A DNA stretch of 64,000 nt from Bradyrhizobium sp. 195. GTDB lineage: Bacteria; Pseudomonadota; Alphaproteobacteria; Rhizobiales; Xanthobacteraceae. Positions 1-8,646 of this stretch are shown one piece after another. Every line of letters starts with the position of its first letter. Within the stretch, counting starts at the first letter, position 1. The notes beneath the pieces were generated by a model that did no database searches, had not been told where the DNA came from, and saw nothing but the letters and a program-made list of their open reading frames with translations. The translations under genes and the position numbers were made by a program. The stretch lies in contig NZ_CP082161.1 of the NCBI RefSeq assembly GCF_023101665.1, positions 1,674,001-1,738,000 on the forward strand. Reading direction: 5' to 3'.

Positions 1-662
1 TGTTCGATCTGCTTGTGAGCTGTTCGAGCGAACAGGGCTTCAGTCAAGTCGCTTACGTGGCGCTGACGGACGCGGAGCCAACCCGCCGGCCAGAGTATCT
101 GCCAGCCGCGGTGACAGCGAACTGTCCTTCCGCGTGGTGCGAGCGCTATGCTGAACGCCGATACAATGCCATCGATCCCGTGGTTCGGCGTACGACGATG
201 CAGTCGGCGCCGTTTCTATGGGATCAACTCGCTCACAAATATCAATTGCAGCCAAGCGAAATGCGTGTGTTGAACGAGGCCAAAGAGGCCGGTCTGAAGC
301 ATGGCCCACTGTTCGGACCATTTGGACAGCTATCTGTCGCATCCTTTGCATCCAGGTTCGACGATGACGACCCTGAGTATCGTCTCAGTCGTCTCAACGC
401 ATTGGCTTGGCAGGTTCATCATGCATTTGCAGAGATCGCGCCGTCATCGGAGGACAGATGCCATATGCAAGTGGCGCTATCAGAACGAGAAAAGGATTGC
501 CTCCGCTGGGTGGAAGAGGGGAAATCATCCTGGGAAATCGGAGTCATCCTGACAGTCAGCGAGAATACGGTGAACTTTCACCTGAAGAACGCAATGCGAA
601 AGCTAGAGACGAACAGCCGTACCCATTGCGTTGCTAAGGCGATTCGCCTCGGTCTTATCTGA
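1..662 (+). CDS. LuxR-family regulator, 5' end outside window
   Basis: Transcriptional regulator with an N-terminal autoinducer-binding-type domain and a C-terminal LuxR helix-turn-helix. The frame is open to the first base of the window, and residues before the first GTG (position 15) look like family sequence, so the start lies upstream. In the N-terminal part the stretch YNAIDPVV and the following W resemble the acyl-homoserine-lactone pocket. The last 65 residues carry LSEREKDCLRW, GKSSWEIGVIL and ENTVNFHLKNAMRKL, the classic LuxR recognition helix. No luxI-like synthase lies downstream, so it may be a LuxR solo or the synthase may be upstream of the window. Family assignment is firm; ligand and targets are unknown. 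Confidence 0.85.
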   Translation, partial: FDLLVSCSSEQGFSQVAYVALTDAEPTRRPEYLPAAVTANCPSAWCERYAERRYNAIDPVVRRTTMQSAPFLWDQLAHKYQLQPSEMRVLNEAKEAGLKHGPLFGPFGQLSVASFASRFDDDDPEYRLSRLNALAWQVHHAFAEIAPSSEDRCHMQVALSEREKDCLRWVEEGKSSWEIGVILTVSENTVNFHLKNAMRKLETNSRTHCVAKAIRLGLI

Positions 663-1095
663 CGTTCGTCGCCGCTGCCGCGTATTGGCCTATGCCGAAG
701 TCACGAGCGAGCGATCTGATCAGCGTGACAACATGACAACAGCAGCGAGGACACGTTCAGCCCAAGGTGCAGAAGATGCTGTTGCCGCGAATAGCTGACA
801 AGCCTGTCATCTCGATCGTCTTCGGGAGCATAGATGCGCATCCCGCCGAGGGTTGGTCGTGTTTTCGATGCGGGAGAGGTTCGCACGATTGCCTAAATCC
901 GACGTGGACTGGCCATGACGGAAGACCATTCGCCGCATTGCTGACGCGCGTGCGATGACAGTGATCTTCAGCGCAACCGTGGTCGATTGTGGATGGCGCC
1001 ACTCTTCCAATATGGGAGCGGTTTTTGGGTTTGGATTGCGACGACCTAGTCGCCTGGGATAACAGTATTGCCTGATGCAGCAATCCCGCCCTCGC
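663..1095. other. Intergenic stretch without a convincing gene
   Basis: Between the LuxR-type gene and the terminator of the outer-membrane gene I see only short, overlapping frames on both strands without family motifs or ribosome-binding sites. Confidence 0.5.
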
Positions 1096-1127
1096 AAAAA
1101 CAAGCCCCGGCCATGGGCCGGGGCTTT
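1096..1127 (-). terminator. Rho-independent terminator of the outer-membrane protein gene
   Basis: An 11-bp perfect GC-rich stem (AAGCCCCGGCC / GGCCGGGGCTT, loop of 3) is followed on the minus strand by a T-rich run (TTGTTTTTG). It lies 24 bases beyond the stop codon of the minus-strand outer-membrane protein gene. Confidence 0.85.
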
Positions 1128-1150
1128 CGATCCGCGGTTCGTACTGCGGA

Positions 1151-1888
1151 TCAGTATTTCAGAAGAAACGGGCCGCCGAACTTATAGTTGAGCCGTGCAG
1201 TCAGAAGATCGAAATCCTGGCGGACGCGATCGGTTCCGCCTGCGGGCGCGGGGAAGTGCACCGCTCCGGGCTGCATGAATAGGTGGTCGTACTCGAGGCT
1301 GACCGACCAGCTCGGCGTGAAACCGTACTCAATCCCAGCTCCCAATGCACCACCCCAAAGAATGTGGTCGCTCTTCCCAAGCTGCGCGCCCGTGAGGGTC
1401 GAGCTAATCTGATAGGTATTGCTCGTCACTGCGGCACCACCTTTGGCGTAAAATAATACGTTGTCCACGGCATAACCGATCTGCCCCGTTACCACGCCGA
1501 ACGCATCAATCTTGGTCTGGTTGATATCCGCAAACGCTATGCTGTCATTCGAGCCAGTCAAATCAGCCCAGTTCCCCTGGCCTTCAACACCAAGCACGAT
1601 CTGGCCCATCTGCCTTCGATAGCCGATCTGGCCACCCACAGTACCGCCGGTCGCATCATGGCAGCCCTCAGGCGTGCCGCCATTGAAGTCCCAGCAATTC
1701 GAGCTTGAGCCCAAGCCGCCGTTCATGCCGATGTAGTAGCCGCTCCAGTCGTGGATCGTAGCTGCAACAGGCTGCGGAGCTTTGGTATAGAGAGGCTGGA
1801 CGGGCTGCGCAGCCAGATCCGCGCCGAATGCGGGCGCCACCGCGCCAAGCGCCACAATGCTTACAGTCGCAAGCAACAAGTTCTTCAT
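1151..1888 (-). CDS. Outer-membrane beta-barrel protein (Omp25/RopB-like)
   Basis: Small porin-like outer-membrane protein of about 245 residues. It starts with a signal peptide (MKNLLLATVSIVALGAVAP, then AFGAD cleavage region), then the linker YTKAP...WSGYYIGMNGG typical of the rhizobial Omp25/OmpA-like 8-stranded barrels. The C-terminus has LTARLNYKFGG and ends in aromatic beta-strands. I chose the ATG at 1888 because the signal peptide begins there; an ATG four codons earlier is possible. It is monocistronic with its own terminator. Such proteins are abundant in rhizobial outer membranes; no specific symbiotic role can be read from the sequence. Confidence 0.85.
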   Translation of the reverse strand: MKNLLLATVSIVALGAVAPAFGADLAAQPVQPLYTKAPQPVAATIHDWSGYYIGMNGGLGSSSNCWDFNGGTPEGCHDATGGTVGGQIGYRRQMGQIVLGVEGQGNWADLTGSNDSIAFADINQTKIDAFGVVTGQIGYAVDNVLFYAKGGAAVTSNTYQISSTLTGAQLGKSDHILWGGALGAGIEYGFTPSWSVSLEYDHLFMQPGAVHFPAPAGGTDRVRQDFDLLTARLNYKFGGPFLLKY

Positions 1889-2105
1889 TTCTACTCTCAT
1901 GTCTTGAGTGCCCCGAGCCTCGCGCGTCTTAACAACATCCGCGCGAATAGCTGTAACTGCATCGCAACATTTGGGCCGAAAGGAATGCTTGAACCGAACC
2001 CTGCGTTAGGTTGCGGCGTTGCGGATCATGTTCAACTGCCTCGCAATGCTCCTTCGCGCGCGAACGTAGATTGCGTAGGGGTGGGCAAAAAGCGGGCTGC
2101 TGATC

Positions 2106-2420
2106 TCAGCGGATGAAGCGCACCGCAAGCCAGATGACGCCAAGCCACACCGCAACCGAAAAGAGCAAAGCGCTTTGCAACGTCCTTGCTCTTATCCTGT
2201 GACGCCATCGAAGGAGCTGCGATGAGCAACCGGTGAAGCGCCGACCTCGTACAACAGCTATCACTTCATCGTAATCTGCGAACCGGAAGTGAGAGCGATG
2301 CTTGCGAATATACGCCAGCCGCTCAGTGGGTGAGAGGCACTGTGCCCACACCTCCCATGCCTCATCATCAAAACACGCGCTATTCTCAAGGACCTCGGCG
2401 AGGCGCTCGTCAGGTTTCAT
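2106..2420 (-). CDS. Small hypothetical membrane-anchored protein
   Basis: About 104 residues: an acidic, soluble N-terminal part (MKPDERLAEVLENSACFDD, then PTERLAYIRKHRSHFRFADYDEV), a basic linker and one C-terminal membrane helix (LQSALLFSVAVWLGVIWLAVRFI). The layout, a cytoplasmic domain tied to a single terminal transmembrane segment, looks coding. I recognise no family. It stands alone between two decayed regions. Confidence 0.5.
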   Translation of the reverse strand: MKPDERLAEVLENSACFDDEAWEVWAQCLSPTERLAYIRKHRSHFRFADYDEVIAVVRGRRFTGCSSQLLRWRHRIRARTLQSALLFSVAVWLGVIWLAVRFIR

Positions 2421-3220
2421 GATGCATCCGCTGTACTGACTATCGCGGATCGAGTTCTAGGAGGGAAGCCTCACCTTCGAAACCTCTCAGTTTAGGTAGG
2501 CGAGTTCAGCGAATCGAACTCGGCCAGGAAGCATTTGTCACGGTCAATGCGGCGCTGATCCTGCGCGAGACGAAATGCGAAGTCGTGCGATGGCTCTGGA
2601 TCGCTCTTCTCACCCAGTGCAGATCGCCACGGGCATCGAATCGGTATAGATGCCGCAGGAGAGTGAAGGTGCTCCTTGTCGATGCTGTCCGCAATCGTGC
2701 TCGCCGTCGCATTCAGTTCAAGCGCTAACTCGCGTGCCAGACATATCTTCTCCGCGGTGCCTCAGTCTTCACCGTCAGTGTCTCGGGCCAAATCGGCCAT
2801 CAGTCACACGTTACACCGCGCTGTTGGACTGACTCAACGCGAGCACGCGCGTGCCCTCCACGCCGCCTTCCGATTCTGTGCTCGACGAACTGACGGCGGT
2901 CAGCGTTCGCTCTCGTGTGGCATATCGGCAATTTCCTTGCTTGAGCAAGGCCGAATGCAGCATTAGGAACTCGGAGCGGCGGCGGAGCAGAACTGCCGGA
3001 ATGAAAGTAAGCGCCATAGAGCCGGGCGTGCTCACGTCGGTTGGGAACGCCAGCTGCGCATAGCGTATCCTCATCCAAAGCCGCCGAAGAAGTTCATAGT
3101 GAGAAAAGAAGCGGTGTCGTCATCTCGATGTCTAATCCGGAGGATTGCTTTGATGTGTTACGTCACACCCCCGCCATCGGTCGTTGACTAGTTGGTCGGC
3201 GCGAGGCGGCGGATGCCTGG
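2421..3220. other. Decayed region
   Basis: No gene with family motifs is visible. A minus-strand frame around 2811-3074 is of protein-like composition and lies downstream of the MerR-type promoter at 3221-3251, but I cannot assign it. Confidence 0.4.
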
Positions 3221-3251
3221 TTCCTACAACGTGACGCTACGTACGAGTCAA
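3221..3251 (-). promoter_or_regulatory. MerR-type promoter repeat, copy A
   Basis: Minus strand: -35 TTGACT (3251-3246), 19-bp spacer containing the core GTAGCGTCA, then -10 TAGGAA (3226-3221). It is one of eight related copies in the window; the copy at 13059-13089 is the nolA promoter. This copy has the best dyad: TGAC on the left arm and GTCA on the right arm. It faces the decayed region to its left. Confidence 0.6.
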
Positions 3252-3870
3252 ATCCCTTCGGCGACTATAGCGCGACAATCTGGCTGGGACGCACTTCCAT
3301 CCTGATTGCCGCGCCGCAAGCTACTCCCTGCCACTTGAGATGGCCTGCAGCAGCAGTGTGCGTGGAGCCAGGCATGGTATGCTGATCCGCGGAGTGGCCC
3401 ACGCCGTGATCGTTGCAGGAATGCGACATTCGTGATGGCTGATACCTTTGGTTTGGTCAGAGTGCTGCGCTTCTCTGGGCGGCATTGCCCCACCCGCCGG
3501 GGGCAACGAGGAAGACGTTCGGTCGCAGCTGAAACGTGGACGTGACTAGCCGTCTCGCGGCGCACTCGGAGTGCCGTTAGGACCTGGACTATTTGCGCGC
3601 CGCGGCGGCCGGCGGGCGGTCGCATTGCAGTGCAAGGGGTACCGTACTCATGCTCTGAGACCGAGCGCTTGAATACACGGTTCTTGCCTTGACGATGCCG
3701 AAGAAGTGGTCCTGCCACCTGTCCCGCGGCACGCCTGCTGACGAGACGAAACTGTTAGGGAAAAGCAGGCTGCCTGTATACCCATCGCTGGGCGATCTCG
3801 AAAGGACCGCCGGCTCTCAAAACCAGGACGATGTCTTCTTATTACCCGATCGAGCGATCTAACCTTCGCC
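3252..3870. other. Decayed region, no gene seen
   Basis: Frames on both strands are short, compositionally biased and overlapping; I find nothing that I can call a gene. Confidence 0.4.
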
Positions 3871-5619
3871 TTATGCAGAATTCCGCCAGGTGCTAGGCGG
3901 AGCCTCGATTTGATTAGACGAGTAAGAGTTGATCGTCTGATCGAGCAAATCGCCAAGAGCGCAGGCGCCATGGGTCGGGTCGGACTTGGCTTCACGTGTC
4001 GTTCCCCGAGCTAGAACAAGTTTGGCGATTTGCGTACGATTGGCGATAGTACGGCGATCTGGCGGTAAAGCTGCGACTGCCTGGTCGAAAATGTCAGCTA
4101 GGATGCGGAGGTCTTCTGGATAGAAGAGGTCACCGTATTGTTTCGCCGGGACTGTTCGCCTGCTGGGTCCGCTGGCGCTCGCCTCGCCTATTGCGCCGAG
4201 GTCAAGCTTCGCCGCGACCAGTTCGCTTGTGAGTTCGTCGAGCAGCTTGACCGCTCGGAGCGCGAATTTGTCCTGGCAGATCAGTTGAGCAACGACCTCC
4301 AATTGTAGAGCAATGCGGTGCTGAAGGTGCTCAATGCGCGACGTGCAAACAATCTCCTTCGGCTTGTCGGTTGTCGGGCCCGGGCACAAAAGCTTGCCAT
4401 GCGTTCCATTTCCGTCAGGCAAATCGGCTGGTCTGCGCGAGAGCCAGTCGCTGTTGCTCAAGGTACAGAGCGCATAGGCTTTCATCGGGAGCAGGAGGAA
4501 GATGTTGATCGGGGTGTGGAGCGAGAAGCCGATAAATCGAAGCTCGCCGGCACGAAGGGCCGCCACGCTGCATCGAATCATGGTCATCGCGACGATGGTC
4601 AGACCGGTCCACCAGGGCACGGTGCCGGTGAGCGCGAGCTGAGCGAGCGCGGCAATCGATGAGATGGCGAGCAGCAGCGGCCCGAGGTTCTGTCCGAGCA
4701 CGTCGAGCGTAAGGTACCGGTCCAGGCCGGGCAACAGGTGCAAACCCAGCAGCGTGTCGCGGTAAGTGCTCCGCGCCCAGCGGAGCTGTTGCCGCAGATA
4801 GGGCAAGAGCCTGTCCGGGACCACCGTGGCGGCGATGGCGTCCGGAACGTACTCGGTTCGAAACCCTGCCTTGAGCATGAGGATCGTCAGATGACGGTCC
4901 TCACCGAAGTCGCTCGGCTTTCCCCGGAAGAACTGCGTCTCGTACTGGTCCAGCAGCAACAGCAGCGCGGAGCGGCGGTACATGGCACACGGCCCGCAGC
5001 AGCACATGACGGCACCAAAGCGCGTCTGCGCCGCGCGCTCCTCGTTGCAAGCCAACCAGTACTCCATGTCGATCAATCGGGTCAGCCAGCTGTCGTTCCG
5101 GTTGCTGGCCGTCAATTGCCCCATGGCCGCGCCGACGGCTGGATCCTGCATCTTGCGTACGAGTTTGCTGACCACGTCGCTGGCGATTTCCGTGTCGGAA
5201 TCGACATTGAGCACGAGATCGCCGAACGACCGGCGTATCGCTGCGATCTGCGCCTTGCGCTTTCCAACGTTGCTTGGCAGCAGAATGACGTTGAACCTCG
5301 GGTCATATGCGTAGCTCCCATGGACCGGGGCCACTGCAGCGACATTTGCAGAGCCGTCATCGACCACATAGACCTGCAATCGCCCTGGGTAGTCCTGGCT
5401 TGCGAGAGACTTCAGGCAGGCCGCCAGCGTGCGCGGGTCCTCGTTGAAGCAGGGCACGATGACATCCACGCTAGGCAGAGCATCGGTGTCGACCGGATCG
5501 TACGGCGGCAGTGAGGCGTCGGTTCGCAGCGCATAAAGCGCCTGCGCGCTCTTATGGACGCTGGAGAGCAACGCGTAGGAGGCAACAGCAACGGTGCTGA
5601 TGGTGGCAAGCAGGCTCAT
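3871..5619 (-). CDS. Chimeric NodC: duplicated chitooligosaccharide synthase fused to a foreign C-terminal domain
   Basis: The first 395 or so residues repeat NodC of the main operon, with all catalytic motifs (VPCFNEDP, VVDDGS, DSDT, GEDRH, QQLRW) and the C-terminal membrane helices. Identity breaks right after the residues SDWLSR (position 4434). The native tail is replaced in frame by about 185 unrelated residues: a helical segment (IEHLQHRIALQLEVVAQLI...LLDELTSELVAAK) and a module YPEDLRILADIFDQA...LPPDRRT that resembles the small protein encoded at 13159-13362. Upstream lies a truncated nodB and, at 6432-6479, a nod box on the same strand, so NodD-dependent transcription is plausible. 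NodC makes the N-acetylglucosamine backbone of Nod factors at the inner membrane. Whether the fusion is active is unknown. Confidence 0.75.
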   Translation of the reverse strand: MSLLATISTVAVASYALLSSVHKSAQALYALRTDASLPPYDPVDTDALPSVDVIVPCFNEDPRTLAACLKSLASQDYPGRLQVYVVDDGSANVAAVAPVHGSYAYDPRFNVILLPSNVGKRKAQIAAIRRSFGDLVLNVDSDTEIASDVVSKLVRKMQDPAVGAAMGQLTASNRNDSWLTRLIDMEYWLACNEERAAQTRFGAVMCCCGPCAMYRRSALLLLLDQYETQFFRGKPSDFGEDRHLTILMLKAGFRTEYVPDAIAATVVPDRLLPYLRQQLRWARSTYRDTLLGLHLLPGLDRYLTLDVLGQNLGPLLLAISSIAALAQLALTGTVPWWTGLTIVAMTMIRCSVAALRAGELRFIGFSLHTPINIFLLLPMKAYALCTLSNSDWLSRRPADLPDGNGTHGKLLCPGPTTDKPKEIVCTSRIEHLQHRIALQLEVVAQLICQDKFALRAVKLLDELTSELVAAKLDLGAIGEASASGPSRRTVPAKQYGDLFYPEDLRILADIFDQAVAALPPDRRTIANRTQIAKLVLARGTTREAKSDPTHGACALGDLLDQTINSYSSNQIEAPPSTWRNSA

Positions 5620-5952
5620 GGGAATTGATCTATTCAGTGAGTTTGAGGAAGCGACCGGATTGCGAATCCACGGTCATGCAGTGCTGGAATGAGCTGGGCG
5701 AGCGCCGTCACAGTCTGGTCGCGCCGACCAGAGTGAGGGCAGCGTTCCAACTCGTCGGGAGGGCACCCGTCGTGCAGGAGCACGATGGCCCCCGGCCGGA
5801 CCGAGGCCAGCACCGCGGCAACAATCGCCTCGGCGCCAGGACGAGACCAGTCTTGCGGGTCGACTGACCAGTGCAGGGCTGCCAGTTCGGCCTTCGCCGA
5901 CGCAGCGTGGGCCTCCTTGGTCCAAGTCCCATACGGCGCACGCATGTGCCGC
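4434..5952 (-). repeat. Inverted duplication of nodB 3' half and nodC (copy 2)
   Basis: Reading the minus strand from 5952 to 4434 reproduces 17894-19412 of the main operon (1,519 bp; the two coordinates always sum to 23846). The nodC part shows no difference that I could find. A few substitutions sit near the nodB end (for example GGGACTTGG here against GGGATATGG). Homology stops abruptly at both ends. Confidence 0.9.
5634..5952 (-). pseudogene. nodB: Truncated nodB copy (C-terminal half)
   Basis: C-terminal 103 residues of NodB, from MRAPYG to the normal end LPQTH. The N-terminal half with the deacetylase motifs TFDDGP and HTMTH is missing, so it cannot be an active chitooligosaccharide deacetylase. 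It precedes the chimeric nodC with the same 14-base spacing as in the functional operon. One substitution changes the residue after APYG from I to T. Confidence 0.85.
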
Positions 5953-6431
5953 GGCCACGAGCCCGCATCGAAAACACTCCAGTTCCTTGTTGACTCGCAA
6001 AGGGCTCACCGCGCGCCACCGGACAGATGCGCGTCAAGCGCGGCCATCCGGGATCAGCCTGCCAGAGCGCTGCACCCAGCGACGCTAGATCGCCCTTGTC
6101 GCTATTGGCTTGGGCTGCGCCGTTCTCGCTAAGGCCGGCCAGAGATCCGAGGGCGAGCTGCCCATGCTGCCTCATGGCTGATGTTCGGGCCAGATTGATG
6201 CATCCAAGCAGCTCCCGCGCGCCAGTGGCTCGCTGATGCAATAGAACACGTTGCACTGCGCCCTAGTCCGATAGCGCGACCAAGACGGGCCTCGATCTGG
6301 GCGCAAGAGCTGATCACGTGCTGGCGCTTGCACGTTATCCGCCAATTGCATTGAAAATGGCGAATACGTCATCACGCGCCTTTTCCTCAATCATCCTTGA
6401 TAGCCGGCGGTTAGCTATGCGGATTTGGAGA
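5953..6431. other. Leader between the second nod box and the nodB fragment
   Basis: About 480 bases of minus-strand leader. Several frames are open on the minus strand (for example 6172-6390) but none resembles NodY or NodA, so the parts that precede nodB in the main operon were not duplicated here. Confidence 0.4.
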
Positions 6432-6479
6432 ATATTGGTAAAATCTATTGTTTTGATGCGAGGTATCCATGCTGCGGAT
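6432..6479 (-). promoter_or_regulatory. nod box upstream of the nodB'-nodC duplication
   Basis: Minus strand, 48 bp. It starts ATCCGCAGC, has GGATA in the middle, then ATCAAAACAAT and ends AGATTTTACCAAT. This matches the 47-49-bp rhizobial nod box (ATCCA-N-GATG-N-ATCNAAACAATCRATTTTACCAAT) at nearly every conserved position and aligns base for base in length with the nod box at 16079-16126. It faces the nodB fragment and chimeric nodC, 0.5 and 0.8 kb downstream. It should be bound by NodD in the presence of flavonoids. Confidence 0.85.
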
Positions 6480-7063
6480 GGGTCAAGAGGGATTCATCAA
6501 CATTGAGTGCGTGAGCCGATCCTCTTGATTCAATTGATCAGGCGCATGCGGAAGAATGGCTCACCATGCGACCATCCATTCGGTGAAGGTCCTAGCCAGG
6601 CATCGAAGCCATCTCGGGAACGCGAATCATGATGCTTGAGCTGGATCAACTCAAGCGCTGCTTCCCCAGAGCAGAGTCCAGCCTACGCCGCCGCCTAATG
6701 ACGAGACCTGGCCGGTCCTTTCGATGATCAAGTTACAGAGCTGAGGGGCACTCGCCCATTGGCTCGACGCAGCGGACCGCTAAAGGTGGCCAGAGAAGCC
6801 TGGTTCGGGATGCTCGAGAAAAACAGAGCCTGCAGCGTTTCGGCAGGTGCCCACCCAAGCCTGCAGGCCATCAGGATAGATTAGATTGATCAACTAGCGA
6901 GGTGCTGTCGCTCCATTCCCATCAGCTTCATAGCTGCTCAGGAGCTCAATCGAAGCCCCCCGGCTAACATCAACGCTGCACAGCAAAGTGTTCGGGCAAG
7001 CGCTCGCTGGAGCGGGGCATGGATCAATGCATTTTGGGATGAGCGCTGCAGATACCGACTTCG
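6480..7063. other. No gene seen
   Basis: Only very short frames on both strands. No RNA gene or IS signature recognised. Confidence 0.4.
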
Positions 7064-7366
7064 TTAAAAGGATTCTGAGGGGGGCACGGTTCTGGTCATG
7101 AACATTTTCATTGCAAAGTCGAGCGACCTGTATGCTCGATCGCGGACCGCCCGCGGCAAACCAGGAGTTGCGTCAATCGCAGCGCGCGCATCGCTCATAA
7201 TCTTATCTTTTGCGGAAAGAAGCTTTGCATCTAACATTGCATGAAGCGTCTCTCGAACTTCAGGTGAGATCGAGCTGTCGCCATCGATCAATTCTCGAAG
7301 TTTCCAAAACATACGCTCGACTGCTACCATCGACCCGAGGACTGACATCAGTCTTGGTGACATCAT
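7064..7366 (-). CDS. Hypothetical helical protein, possibly a remnant
   Basis: A frame of about 100 residues predicted to be helical and charged (VERMFWKLRELIDGD, then SPEVRETLHAMLDAKLLSAKD and DRAYRSLDFAMKMF). The ATG at 7366 fits the protein-like part better than earlier starts. I recognise no family, and the neighbourhood is decayed, so this may be the tail of a broken gene. Confidence 0.35.
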   Translation of the reverse strand: MMSPRLMSVLGSMVAVERMFWKLRELIDGDSSISPEVRETLHAMLDAKLLSAKDKIMSDARAAIDATPGLPRAVRDRAYRSLDFAMKMFMTRTVPPSESF

Positions 7367-7435
7367 TGGCCATCTCCTTCTCCAGCCAGATTCTGGCGAC
7401 CATCCCAGCGAAATCAGACCTGTTCCCTTTGACAC

Positions 7436-8040
7436 CGGCGCGCGAGGCGACCCTGAACAGGCGAATGACTGCGATACATGTCCGCTGCTACGCCCCAGCG
7501 GGCGTGAGACGGACGTTCAAGATATGCTCAGGGGAACTCACAAACTGTGCGATTTGCGAGCAAGGCATTTATCTTTCCTGTGCTCCAGGCTGTAACCCGG
7601 TAGCGTGCGGTGGCTCACGTGCAAAACTGACATGGAGGGTGTGCGCCGCTTTCCATTTGCCACAACCATGCAGCGGCATCGGAGTTGGACTTCTGCCACG
7701 TCCGTGCTCTTTCGCTTTCACACTCGGATCGCTCTGTTGACGAGGCCGGATCGACTGAGTGATCCCGGTCACGCAAAGAAAGGGGTCATCCGATATCCAG
7801 GTGCTCGGGGCGCCCACCCGTTTTGTGATTGCGTGGGTGCATCGACATCGAGCCTCCCGATCTGGAATGGTGTGTTGGTCGTGCGCCACGTCGACCTCGA
7901 TCGATCTCTTGAGTCTCCATCGGCCGTCCGGTCGAGCTCAGAAAAGCTAGCAACTTAAACGCGCAGATCATTTCCATGTGCTGGATTCCCTATCTCGGAT
8001 CGTTCATTTCGTCTGTCTTACTGTCCTCGCCACTGCACGG
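7436..8040. other. No gene seen
   Basis: Overlapping short frames on both strands, none with motifs or a ribosome-binding site. Confidence 0.35.
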
Positions 8041-8316
8041 CTATGCTGTGCAAACCGTGCATTTCACCCACCAGCGGCCACCGCGCTTCTCCGCGCGCAA
8101 CTTGCCGCGGCGGATCCGAGAGAGCACGCCTTCGGGACTTATGTGGTTCATCGCTGCGAATCGCTGAACAGTGAGGTAGTCCTCATGCAGAGGTGGAGGG
8201 GTGCTAATTCCGTGCGCAGCCAGCAGAATGCGCAGCGAGGCCAACTCCGCCAGCACGATCTCGAGCTTACGCGCGATCTCCTCCGTCTGGTCGGAGCGCT
8301 GCCGGGACCGCGTCAC
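8041..8316 (-). CDS. Small helix-turn-helix DNA-binding protein
   Basis: 91 residues. After a helical N-terminal segment (EEIARKLEIVLAELASLRILL) comes LTVQRFAAMNHISPEGVLSRIRRGKLRAEKRGGRWWV, which has the shape of a MerR/excisionase-type winged helix (helix-turn-helix, then a basic beta-wing with RWWV). It starts with GTG and overlaps the stop of the upstream frame by 4 bases, suggesting coupled translation. It could be a control protein left from a mobile element. Family call is moderate; function unknown. Confidence 0.6.
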   Translation of the reverse strand: MTRSRQRSDQTEEIARKLEIVLAELASLRILLAAHGISTPPPLHEDYLTVQRFAAMNHISPEGVLSRIRRGKLRAEKRGGRWWVKCTVCTA

Positions 8317-8603
8317 GACAGGCCCGCCCGTGCGATAAGCCGCATCTTGGATTCGTGTGGAATGCGATCGACGAACTGGCGCGCCAAAGCGGGATGAGCG
8401 TGAGCCAACTCATCTGTCCAAGCAAACCACTGCTTGGGCAATGTCAACGCACGCAAAATGAGAGACAGGGCATTTATTGCCGTTGAGACTAGTGTTTGGT
8501 GATGTAGTCGAAAGGGTCTCATGCGCGTAAGAGCCATTTGAACCATAAGAGCGGCCTGACAAATGCATCCGGCTGCGGTGCTCATGGGCCTCGGTGTTGC
8601 CAT
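8313..8603 (-). CDS. Hypothetical protein coupled to the small HTH protein
   Basis: Open frame ending LPKQWFAWTDELAHAHPALARQFVDRIPHESKMRLIARAGLS, whose last 40 residues look coding. Its TGA overlaps the GTG of the downstream HTH gene (GTGA), which supports a two-gene unit. The start is uncertain; the first 30 residues look unlike protein and the real start may be internal. No family recognised. Confidence 0.35.
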   Translation of the reverse strand: MATPRPMSTAAGCICQAALMVQMALTRMRPFRLHHQTLVSTAINALSLILRALTLPKQWFAWTDELAHAHPALARQFVDRIPHESKMRLIARAGLS

Positions 8604-8646
8604 TTATCGCCTGGTCAAGGACGAACTTATTGCTGTTGGCTCACCG

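Noticed and set aside
4738-5514. 258-codon plus-strand frame inside the nodC copy
   Set aside because: It appears identically on the opposite strand of the real nodC and is a shadow of a GC-rich gene without family motifs.
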